A stretch of DNA of 64,000 nucleotides. Origin: Gavia stellata (lineage: Eukaryota > Chordata > Aves > Gaviiformes > Gaviidae). The stretch is from NCBI RefSeq assembly GCF_030936135.1, contig NC_082620.1, positions 4,712,001 to 4,776,000 of the forward strand, written 5' to 3'. The position numbers and the translations under genes are program-made. Below the pieces are notes generated by a model that was not told where the DNA came from, searched no databases, and saw nothing but the letters and a program-made list of their open reading frames with translations. Below are positions 49,601 through 61,600 of the stretch, piece after piece. Position 1 is the first letter of the stretch; every line of letters starts with the position of its first letter.

Positions 49601-52600
49601 AGCAAAAGAAAGCACAGAGCTCACAAGGGTGGTTTAGCACACGGGGGGAATCCGAGCCACCCGGTGCATTTGCGCCTGCCCTTCAGCGGCAGTTAGGTAA
49701 CTAGAAAGGTGAAGGCTGTGCCAGAAGCTGCCACGCTGCTGAAAGGTTTGCATGGCTGGTCTTTCTCTTGCTCTCAGTGGATCTGGCAAAACTGCTGGCA
49801 ACGTGAGCTAGGGAAATGTTGATTGAACTAAAATATCCCCGCAAGACTGCTCTCTCTGCTGCAGTGTTACCCCAGAAACTGCCACATTTTGGCCTCTGAC
49901 CTTCTGGTAATCAGTTAGCAACACGGGAAAGCTTAGCTTTCCTTGGATGGAGAATAGGATTTGAACGCTATTTCCCATCTGTTAGTTTCAAGCACAGCAA
50001 AACTGAGGGCTTATTGAGTTACTGGGAGAGAGTCTTTCCTTAGGCCTATAAACCTTCCCTAGATCGCACAGAGCCCTTAAAAACAAGAGGAAATGGGGTC
50101 TCTAAAGCAGCTTCAATAGTTGTGCTAATGCACATCAAATCCAGACTTAGGGAAGAGTCTGCCTTCAGCTCTGCTCCCTTCAGCTGTAACAAGAAAAACA
50201 AACTACACAAAGCAGCTAGAAGAAAGGGAGCGATTGCTCTTGCCAGAACAGTTATCCTAATGCTCCCAATCTGCTCAAAAGCTGCTCTTCTCCATTCCCA
50301 TGTCTAACTACTCCTTCTGTCTCTCTCCCACACACAGCCTTACAGCTTGCTGCATACTGTCGCAAATGCCAGGAGAAGCCTCTGGATTTCAGCAAACCCA
50401 CAGCAGGCAAGCACTCAGTGAGACTTTTTGTTTCACCAAGATGACAATGGTATGCTGCCTAATTTCTTAATGCCAAAAAATGAATTACCGATGCTGAGTA
50501 CTCCTCTGTGCCAAAGGAGCAGCAATCCCTAAACAGGACTATAATATGTGGATACCTCACAGCCCTTTATTTCCTTCTGAAACATTGTACCACTCCATTG
50601 TCATTTCCATCGGGCCAGAAAGTCTCATGCACGCTTACCTGCTCTGGCCAAGGAGGGGATGGTACCCAGTGAGAGTGCCCTGTTGAGACGACCAGGAAGA
50701 GAGGAAGAAGAAGTTCTGCGTGGGGATCTGAAGAGCTGCTGGTTTGTCAGCTGGAGAATACTGGGTGGTGTTGGGACAAAGAGAGACGTAGCAGAGGACG
50801 GGAAGCCAGTCCCAGTGCTGCTGGGGAAGAGAGTAATCGAATCCCCAGAAAGGTACCTGTAAATGACACGTATGACAGACATTTAGCAATGAGTACATTC
50901 CAGTAACTCCCTCTCTCAGTTGTACTTCTCGCATGAACGCTTGCTTTGTTATCAGGTTTGTACTAATTTTTCAGTGCAGGAGCACAAGATGCAGAATGCT
51001 TAGGAGTTTACGGGAATGTTCCTACACCTTTGAAACTGGGGAAGGAAGAACTGCTCAACCTTACTTAAATTCTTGTGCACCAACTTGTCCCACACACAGG
51101 GTGGAAAAAACATGGAACAGTTTAGGAACTCAGGTGCAAATAGGCATTGTACCTTGGTTCTCTCCCTGGATGAGAAAATTACCCAGAGACCACCAGAATG
51201 CTTTAACAAAGTCCAGATACACATCGGACCAACAATAGGGTGTATCTTATGTTTTGTTATGTGCACATGCAAACAACATGCTTAGAAATTTCATGACTGT
51301 GGGAGACAAGTAGCTATCTACTAGTCTTTTTGTCTTTAGAAACCAGAATCAACATCTTACCTCTGATGCCAGTATAGAGAAAAGTATTTTTATGGGTACC
51401 TAGATAAAGATTTAGGCACAAGAGCTCTGTTTTAAAACTAACATTCAAACCTCTTTTATACATTTGCCTTTATTATACTTCTGTGAGGTAAGGAAGACTC
51501 ACTACCCTCACTTTACAGACGGGAAAGAGAAGCCAAAAGAAGCTAAGTGACTTGTTGAGAGTCACATAAAAATCCTGTGATAGAACAGAGACACAAACCT
51601 GGGTTTTCCAATCCTAAATTGAGCCCTAAACCATGACATTTTCCTTTCTCTGCCTATCATAATTAGCCACAAATATGTACTAGCATAGCCATTCAGAGGG
51701 AACTGTGCTCCTGTAGCATACGCTCCAGGAAGTGTCTTGCTTCTACTGCGTAAAAAACAATTTCTATTATAGTGCCTAGAAAAAATTTAAATTGGCAATA
51801 ATGGCAATTTTATTTCTAGGTCTGTGAGCTGTTTCCAATGGGTTCTTTCCAAGTGAAAGAGGGGAGCTGTAGAACAGCGTGTCCAACTGGAGAACACAAG
51901 ATGAGAGATAACAGACAAAACATACTAAGGGTATGTTTTGTACCAGTTAGCTTGATTTTTAAGTACTACAGACATAAAATGACTTCTCTTCCACTGGTAA
52001 AATAACTGTATGAGAGGACTTGGTATTTTAAACAGTTTTTGCGCTAGCACTGCCACAGTATTTCACACTCAATTACTATATGCAAATAAACGATGCAATT
52101 AATTTCTGATACACCCATTTCATCACCCACCGTTGCAGTGGTTTAAAATTTAAAAATCAACTTAAGCTGAACAATCTGTCAAAAATTTACTCCTATTTTT
52201 ACCTTCTTTCTATTCCTCCCTGCAATCACGTACTGATCTTAGTCTATGTGTACAGTTTAGTTGACTACATTGCATCAGAAATGAGGAGTCAGCTTTGGAG
52301 TCTCAGTTGTGTCTTCATACCATCAAAATGAGCATTCTAAGAATGTTGCAATGGTGAAAGTATAGTAATTTTGTATTATTTTTAACAATTGAATAAAATA
52401 CATGAAAGATAGTCTAGAATATGAACAAGATCTCTCAAGGATCTCCTGTAAGATTTTTGTTTAGTTAGAAACAGGTAATACTCCTGTCAAGTACGTCATG
52501 ATGAAGTACTAACAAAGTGTGAACGGTACGTATTTTTAAATGGAGATATCGGACGTTGCAGCATATAGTCAAACTGCAACATTTGGAGGTTTAATCTCAC

Positions 52601-55600
52601 TTGTGATGAAAACACTGAGACAGATGAGAGCAGCAACATGGCTTTTCTTCTGTCAGAGGAAAGCCAGTAGTAAATCAGAGCGTGAAGGAATATATGTATC
52701 TCAGTCTTGCGCTGTGAGGTGATTTACACATGTGCCATTCTCTCTTGGAGATTAAAGAGATGATGCAGCAATATTATGCAGTGCTAGCATGTCCAGAAGA
52801 AGCAGTCTAGAGTTAAGATTACAATTTAAAATATCTTATAAAACTACTTATCTGCTAGTACGAGGCAGACATCAACAATCCCGACCAGCTTAATCAGGCT
52901 GAACAACATCTGAGCCAACCAGCTTCCTGGTGCTTGCAAGCAGGACATGCCTTTAACAGCGGCAAGGAACTCGTCAGTCTTGCAGCAGAAAATGCCCAAC
53001 CTCTTCAGGTTCCAGAGGACCTGGGAAGGGTGTCATGCTTCGCAAACGTGCAGAGTCCTTTAGTGCACATACATATAGACATTTGCCCCACCACACATAC
53101 AGATGTAAATAGCAGATGTACGTGTCCATCTCAGCTTTGTAAGAGAAAATGAATGGGAAAGGAAATTAAAAGTGCAGCTCAGGACTATGATATGAATAAT
53201 ATCAGAAAGAGTGATACCTACCACTCATTGTGCCATGACTGTGAAGGGCCAAATCAGAGCATCGCCTGTGAACAACACAGCTCTTTTTTCCTAACTTAGC
53301 ACCTTTTGTATCTTTGGGCTAAAGGATCCAACTTTACACAGCTCCTTGCTGCACTGGGAAACAGTTTATCTGGCTTATTGGGTTTTGGCAGTTTTTTGCT
53401 TAATGGGCTGGAAGATATTACAATCATTTATCAGTCATAACCATGATCTCTTTCCTGGGATTGTAACTTTTTTGCATCGGACTTCCATGGGCTGTGCTGC
53501 TCAACAGCCCCACTTCTCAGCCTCACCAAGTTGGTGCAGTCAGACCCTCTGGGCAGCTAGCGAATCATTTGTCTTGCACCATCCAGAAAAGGAATTTTTC
53601 TGGTTAGTAAAGAAGAGCTGAAGAATTTTAAGCATAGCATATTAATGCCTTAGGATTAAATGCTGACCAAAGAATGGCTTAAGTATTGATCTGCTCTGAA
53701 CAAAGTAAATTCATGCAACATGTGCAAAATCCTACTCCTTTTCCATGCGCTCTTCTCTTTAGTGTTTGCCACTGTCATGTCAAGAGGACTAGATGCTGCT
53801 AAAAAGCAGAGGTGCTGTCATGGGAATGCACTTCATGCCTGAGAATGGCCAGCTAAACTGAAAGTTCTTTCAGAAGCAGATGAAAAAAGCTGAGGAGATC
53901 AAGAGGATCATAAGGAAGGAAAGCAGCCACATTGCAGCCCTGGAATGGAGCAGTGCAGCTGTGTCTTTGCCCTCAGACTACTGCATTGCTCTAAGCCATT
54001 TGTGATAACAGTGAATCTGGTAACAGTGAAAAAGTAACAAAAAAAGGAAGAGGAAGGGGGGGAAAAAAAAAAAAAAAAAAGGCTCTGGAGTCAGACAGTT
54101 TGTGGAAATAGTCAGGGCCCGGAAGCCGTTTATTTCAGAACTTGGTATCGTGAACATCAAAAATTGGGTATCTTAATTAGTGTGTACAATGATCACAGCG
54201 TTACTAGACAGTTGGGCACAACTCTGCTACACAGATACTTTAAAAATAAATAAATAGAAGGTTAAAGAAGAGTATTACATGGTATGGGACTGTACACTGT
54301 CCTGAAGAAACACCTCCTGCCAGCAGAGCCTCCCCTCCTCTGTCCCAATACCTCCCTCTTATCCAAAGACACCAGAATATGTGTGTGCCTTCTAAATTCG
54401 CATTTTAACCAGAGATGCTGCATCACCCCTGGGATAGAGAGAGACATGGGAGACCATGGGTCAGGTCAGACTACAGGGCTGTAGCTGGACCCACTCCTAC
54501 TATCAGATAATTCAGTACATTAAGAAGGTAACATGCAGACACCGTCAGGCAGCTTGCTGTGTATGCCCAGCTTCATCTGCCTGGAGGCAGCCAGGGAACC
54601 ATGTGTCAGTCATGGGGTAAAATGTTTCCTCTGGACTTAAGGTCCCATCATAATTTAGCTATAAGTTATCCATGTACAACTGTTTTCTTCAGGCAGCGTG
54701 GGTGCTGCTGCCCAAGACTGCAGAAGTAGCTCACTATTCTCTTACTGCTGGCTGCGAGATAAGCAAGCTTCTGTGAGCTGATGTGCAGTCACTTGTCTGG
54801 TCTGCTGCGTCACATCAGTCAGTGCCATAACCTGTGCCTCCAGCCAAGTTGACAGAATCAGGAGTAAAGAGCAATATAGTGAGTAAAAAAAAACAGGCAC
54901 AGGGTGAGGGGATAATAATGCTAAAAAAGGGCACAGGTCTCAGACACATTAAGATTTTGATACGTGACTTAAGAGAGCTAGAAACTTTAGCTGCCAAGAA
55001 TTCTTTTCTCCTTCATGTTGCCCTGCTTTGGATGAAAAAGGAGGGTTGAATTAGAGCTGAAAATGCTCCAGCTGCCAGGTCCTGCACTAATACCTTCTAG
55101 AGTACAGACAGATGTTTGGCATCAGCTTTGCCTTCTCTCCTAGCTGGTGGCATGAAGGTAGGGGTGTGTATGCACGCACATGCCATGTCTACAAAAATCC
55201 AGACTCGCTGGCATGACAAAAATGTTCGGAGGACCTCTTCCCTGCCTGTGTACTTGATAGCTTTGGTCCCAAATGAGGCTTTCAGGGGATGACTCAAGGT
55301 ACACTTCAGGACTGAGTACTGCCCCTTTCATATGAGAGCATCTGCTACGGCTCAAAGAGGCCCCAGGTGTACTCGCAGGTGACGGCACACCTGGAATGAA
55401 CTGGCAGGTTATATGTGACAGCACACAATTTCAACAGCATCTCTTCAAAAACCAAAGCAAAGCTATATACCACAGCTCCCTGCTTTCATGAGCGGAGTCA
55501 GTCTGGAGCAATCATCTCGCTATTAATTATATTAATTTTTATAAGAGTATAAATAATTTGCCCACAATACATCAATACATACTTTTTATAGCATCTAAGC

Positions 55601-58600
55601 ATGATTATTAGCTTCACATAATTTCAGCGTACTCGAAAAGTATTCATAAAGCCAAAATAAAACACCACTACACCGTTTTTATATTCCCCTCTTGTCCTCA
55701 CACTTTGACACACCCAAGCTCAGTTCACTAGGGCATGCAAAGCACAGATGTAGGAAAGGAGGAGTTAATAAAAAGGAAAGAATGGGATATAAATATAGCA
55801 TATTTAGAATTGTAAAGGGCCACAAAGGCGTCAGTTTGCATGCACTGATGTCAGTGAGGGCTTCAGGAAGACCAGAAGTAGCAGCAGCAGAGACGCTTAC
55901 TTGGTCGCTAGCTCTGGGTTCTCCCTCAACCCCTCTATAGTCTGCACGGTTGCTCAAAAATTTAAGAGTGCAGCCCAAGTATCCTCTTATGCCCAGCCAC
56001 ACTCACTGGTGGCAAACGAAGGACAGAAGCACTGGCCTGGCAGACATACAGGCACTGCTGTCCCAAGTTGCAGCTGCATCAGTTCCACTGAAGCAGAGCA
56101 ACATAGTGTTGTCAAAAATCTCGTCCAGGGAAAGGCACTTAATGAACCCACATCGGCCCCTTTATACACCCAGTTCTGCTGGGCAGGGTACGAGATGCTT
56201 TTGAGTTGGCAGATCAGCCACGGCCACTGAGAGCAAAGACCAGAGTCAGCCACTTTGGGCTGGAGCAGATTTGATTTCAGGTGACACACAAGCCCACTAA
56301 CAATCCCTCACCACCTCAGCTCCCTTCTGTAGTACCATCCTCTGGTCCAGACACCAGCACATGGCCAGCGTAAAAAAGCAGCACCTGAAATTAGAGGCTT
56401 TTGGGCTAAAATCCTCTAATACTGTTGAGTTAAGATGTTTGCACGCTCTGGCCTGCATGGCTACAAGAATCCTCAGGCAACAAAGCTGCATCTAGCGACC
56501 AGAAGTTACTGCATGTTCCTCTATGGCCTGAAATAAGAGTCCAGCTAAGTGAGAACAAGAAGCTCAAAGCACTGATCAAGTGGTTCTGGATGATTTCTGT
56601 GTCAGCTGTGTTAGTGAGTTACCAGCCCTTTGTTAGCTATTATCCCCCTCAGCAGAAGGAAGCGTATACCCATGTGTCATACAAAATAGCACCTCAGCTT
56701 CATGAGGATGGTGGCACCGTGCTCAGATGTTGGACTTGCACCAAAATACCTGAGCTGCAAGTATACATTTCCTTCTGCTGGACTCACTGTGGGGGAAGCA
56801 ACCAGGCAGAGTTAGATGGCATATCTAACTGCTGAGCTATTTCCTAACTGAACCTCAAGTAAAAAGTGCAAAGTTGGTAAAGCACCTTCCTTACAGAACC
56901 TATAGCATGGCATAGTGTTTAGAATAGCCTATTTTGGCATTGAAATTGGGTATTGCAGGAACAGTCTCAGTAAAGGCAGTGGTGGTTTAACTGTTGGTTT
57001 GTTTGGTTTTTTTTCAAAAACAGTCAACAGTAAAATACTGCTAACTGCTAACTGATCTTCTTCAAGCCTAATTGTCTTCAGGTCTAATTGTCTACACAAT
57101 TGGTACAGATCGAGTGCTAGCAGTTTATCAACCAGAACACCTCTGGGAAAAACACCTTTCTCCTCCTTTCTTCCCTCTCCTCCAAAAGAAGGATCATCAG
57201 CAAAAGCATGCGAGACAAAGCATGTGAGAAAAGCAGAAAGAGAGGAGACTCAGGATCAGAGTCTCTAAAAGACCAAAAATTCAATTCCTGCAGGTTTGTT
57301 TTTGAGGCTCTGAGGTTTTCTGTTGTTTTTAGAAGCAGCAGCACAGACATGCTGAGGCACCAAGAACTGGGAAAATAAGCTGACACCTGAGCAAAGACAA
57401 AAGCTTCTTTGGCATTAAAATTGATCCACACTTCAATAGGCGTTTTGTTATTTTGTTTCGCCTTTGAAATTTTTCCAATTACAAATCCAAAAGTTCTCCA
57501 ATTATAAGTTGTGGACAAAGCACCACAGAGATCAGGGCTTCGGTTGTACAGCTTGGCCATAAAATGAAGTAGCTTTCTGATGTTCTGACATATAACGTTA
57601 GTGCAACTTGTAAATATACTTCATTTGTATTAATCTGCATAAAGCGAAGACAAATGGATTTCTTGCTTGCATGTCAATTGCAGTTAACATATCTCCCAGA
57701 AAAAAAGATTTAAAATCCTTTTGGTATAGATTTGCACTTGCTGTGCAAACGGAGCTAAAATATTTCTCAACGGTATTATTCAGGCTTCACAGTGTAAACC
57801 CCACTCCTTCCCACAGTTCTACCAACTGCCTGTTCCCGATACCAGTGTGCATCCTCCCCATCCCATCACAGCACTGCACAGGAAAAAAGACAAGAGAATA
57901 TAAGAAAAGATCAGGCACAGGAAAACAATGTAACACTTAACAGCAAAACATCATAAAAGGCGCCAGACCCCAGGGGCTTCAAAGATGGGGCATGTTTAAA
58001 TTGAAAAACAAAACACAACACAAAAAAACCTGCTGCTAAAAAGAAGGGAGGAAAACAGATGCTCAGAAGAGATAGGAGGCCACATGAAATAGGACAAAGT
58101 GAAACTTAATACAGCCTTGACTTTCAGCTCCTGAAAGCAAAACATCCAAAGAGGCTGACAAGCAACTTTAGAGGCTGCCACTGAGAGTTTCCTTGCTACT
58201 GGGCAAGAAAATTTGGACAGATTAATTTTATTCTTATTAAAAAAAGAAAGGATATTGCCATTAGAAATCAGGCATGACATTACCATGACCATCCAAACAG
58301 AGTTTAACAGTTTGTCAGCCTCTCACACTCCTCCTTCTAGCAGTCTCAATATATCCTTCTCCACATGAGATTCCTCCCATCCCTTGGGCATACTTGACAG
58401 CAGAGCAGCAAGAGGAACCGCTCACCTCTGCCACACCAGGAGGCTGCAAGTCCACCTGCTAGAAGCTAGCAGGAGCTTTCAATCCAGCTTCTACAGGTAA
58501 ATGCAGAAGACAATCACAGCTAAAGAGAAACGTCAGTCTTTTCCTACATTTAACTTTATGGGAAAACTTGAAAGTGCTGAAGCAGGAAGAAAGGAGTAAG

Positions 58601-61600
58601 AAAAAAAAAAGTCTAGATGTCTTATTTCACTTAATGGACATAAGAGCTCAATGTTTCCTGGGTCTTCTGTGCAGCTTGCTTACAGAATGGCAGAGCTGGC
58701 ACTGAATTTGGTTCCAGCATCCAGTTCATTAGGTGGTTTTGTCCACCTCACTTTTAACTGCAGATGGGCTGCAGAACAACGGTGTTGGAAGGGCCGCTGC
58801 AGTGGGGAGTTTTCCAGGGGTGGAAACATTATAGCCATCACTGCACTGAAAGGAAAGCTGAGTAGACAGTGATAGCACACCCATACACAAAATTGACCCC
58901 CTCCCTGCCCGCCCCCTCCCCGCCACTGCCTGTCCTTTCACCAGCTTACTACTGCCTGCCTTAACAGGCTGACAGGTACAGAAAAAAGACTGTATTTTTA
59001 AGGAACGTTTCCTACTGAATCTCCTAACGGAGAGCAGGAGAGAGGCACCAGAGCGATTGTGAAAGTCTAACCCAGCGCTGAGGACCCTGCACACTTCTGC
59101 TGGCTTTTTTTCCTATTTTGATGAAGTCGCATGGCTTCCTGTAGTATTTACTTTGAAACTGTTCTCTAAGTTCAGTACAGTGTCCTAGCAGAAAATGGGA
59201 CATAACGGTTATTATTTAGCATTTTGAAAGTCTGAGACTGGAACAAGAAACAATCTGGGACTGTGAGCTGGAAGACAAACCTTTTGGGTCAGGATTGATG
59301 TATGATGGGAACATGGGAGAGTGGAACCAGACTTTGCAGATGCTGGATTCCTTTTGTGGACAAGTAAGTAAAGAACCCTCAGAGCAGCATCATTCACAAG
59401 CACCAGAATGGAGAAAGGTGTTCTGTTTGCTTGGAGGTGGATATTGCAGTTATCTGAAGGCACCAGAAAAAAGTTCCAAAGGAGAGCACATATGGGAAGC
59501 AGGTTTGTGCGTCCCCTTCCCACGTCAGTTGTTAAGTTACAGGCACATAGCCCTTCAGCCAGGAGCTGTACCTTCCCATGACACGCTCAACTGGGCTTAT
59601 TGTTAATGAACCTCTACAGAGCTTTTGTTAGTGCTACCTTTCTGCTTTCACAATGAATACTGGTTTGAAGAACATTAACTATGAAAAAGCTATGAAATAT
59701 CTTTTGTTTCCTTTAAAAAAAGCTTTTATAATTTCACCAGCATCTGCCATATCCAGTAGTGTCTGAATCTTTCAGCAGGAGATGCAGATACTTCATAGCG
59801 AGAGCTCCATTCTGATTATTTTAGAGTTTATACATAGGAAGATCAAGACACCCAATTAACTTATATCAGACTGTTAGTGTGGCAACTTCCGTCGTGCTAT
59901 TCTGAACAGAAGAAAATAGCAGATCTTCTGTAACAATGCTATTTCCTCTTGAAAGACCCAAATTGGGATAAGAAACTCAGCAGAGTGCCTTGCAAAAACC
60001 AGCACAGGATAATCAGACTGCTTATCCTAAGAGGCCCCAACAAGTTAGTCCTACAAAAACCCAAGCAGCTGAAAGCTCCTTCCTCCCCACACAGTAACAT
60101 CCACCCCAGCTTTCAGCGGAGGGCTGCCAGAGAGTCAACTCAAAGTCACAATTTCCAGACCCCTTTCTTCAGCAGCATTAGCACCCATGCCGGACTTCAA
60201 AAAAGAACCCCTGCAAGTAACAAGAAAAATCCACCTCTATTGCCATGCGGTCCCACAGCAGAGGCTCCCACCCCTTCCTATAGCACATCCTCCTAATCCA
60301 CGTTCTCAACAATAAGGAAAACGTTGACTGAATAAGTAGTGATGTACAATGAAAGCTGGTCATATACTATAGCATGTGGTTGTTAGTCCCATATTTCTTG
60401 CCTTTCTAAGGCTACAGGAGTGGAGGAACACACGTGTTTTTATTCAGTTGTGCTTTTACACAGATGCTCCTTGGGGGGTGGGGGTGGGTAAAAAACCCAA
60501 AGAAAACCAGCATAGAAAGCAACAGCCACTGGTAGATTTGAAAGTTTAGCCTAAAACAGCTGAATACTTCCAGATATTCAATCAAGACACCCTGAGCTAC
60601 ATAATCTTTCAAAGCACCCTTTTAAATAAATGATTGAAGTTCCAGTCAAAAGCACTTAAGGATACCTCTCCATTTAAAACAGGAGTCATAGGAGAATGGC
60701 AGAGCGAGAGAGCATGCAGTTAAGTGATGCTACATAGTGGAAGGCAAGAAGAACCAGGTTATGGACTATGTGTGTCCCCTCCTCGCATGCCTGTACACCA
60801 TGCAGTGTTACTACAGCACACGTTACGAGGACTCAGAATCCAGAGGCAAGTTCCCATCAGTTCGAAATTAAAATGACCAGCACCATTAGAAAAACTGAAG
60901 GTGGCCTGGGCCCCATGGAGGATCAAGGCAGAGGATTCCTCTGTGACCAGCTAAGGATGGACAGGCAGTGAGAAGAATCGGAGGGACAGGAGAAGCCAGA
61001 ATCTCTTTGGCTGGAGGAGCAGAATAGGGAGGAGGCTGCATTTACGGAGCAGTTTGTGAAGCAGCTGCTGGAAGAATTGGCTTTGGGGAAGTTGGATATT
61101 TGTACTGCTGATGTAGGATTCAGGAGGAAGGGAGAATGGAGGCAGCAGGAGTAGTTTCCTTGGCTAGCACCAGCAGTGGAAATGCTCCAAGTAGCTAGCA
61201 CAGTGGAAAGCAAGGATGGGGAAAAAAAAGAAAAAGAAAAAAATATATAAAGGAAGAAAAGATCTTCACTGCTTATCTAATTTAAAAAAAAAAAAAAGAG
61301 GAAGGGAAAATGAAAAGAGGAGAGAGAAGCACCAGTCGCAAAGAGTTCACAAGGCTTTTTTTCCTCCTTCCCCCAGCGTCACTGCTCTGGCTCTGACCTT
61401 CGGGGCCGGTATCTCCTATGGCCCGTTGATTTCCGCGTAGCCACTGCTGCGGTGAAGCCCACCAAGCAGCACAAGGATGTGGTGCCAAATTTAGCTGTGT
61501 CTAGCCAGCTGGGTGTTTCCATCTTCAGGTACCTCTCGGCTAAATGCAGACTCATCACTACGAACCACAAGACTGAAGCAAACGCATCAATTCTCCGGAG

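Larger units (their letters stand above)
50857..61397 (-). other. TMEM201: TMEM201 large intron
   Basis: 10.5 kb, far larger than the other introns of the gene in the window. It contains a good MIR-type SINE (51440-51650), A-runs at 54064-54080 and 61283-61297, and a 147-codon minus-strand frame at 57117-57560 with no known domain. Mammalian TMEM201 has a shorter isoform ending after the upstream exons, so an alternative last exon could lie in the right part, but none is proven. Confidence 0.75.

Noticed and set aside
57117-57560. 147-codon minus-strand frame as an alternative TMEM201 last exon
   Set aside because: No convincing acceptor was tied to the phase of the preceding exon, and the protein resembles nothing known. 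It is kept only as a low-interest note under the large intron.
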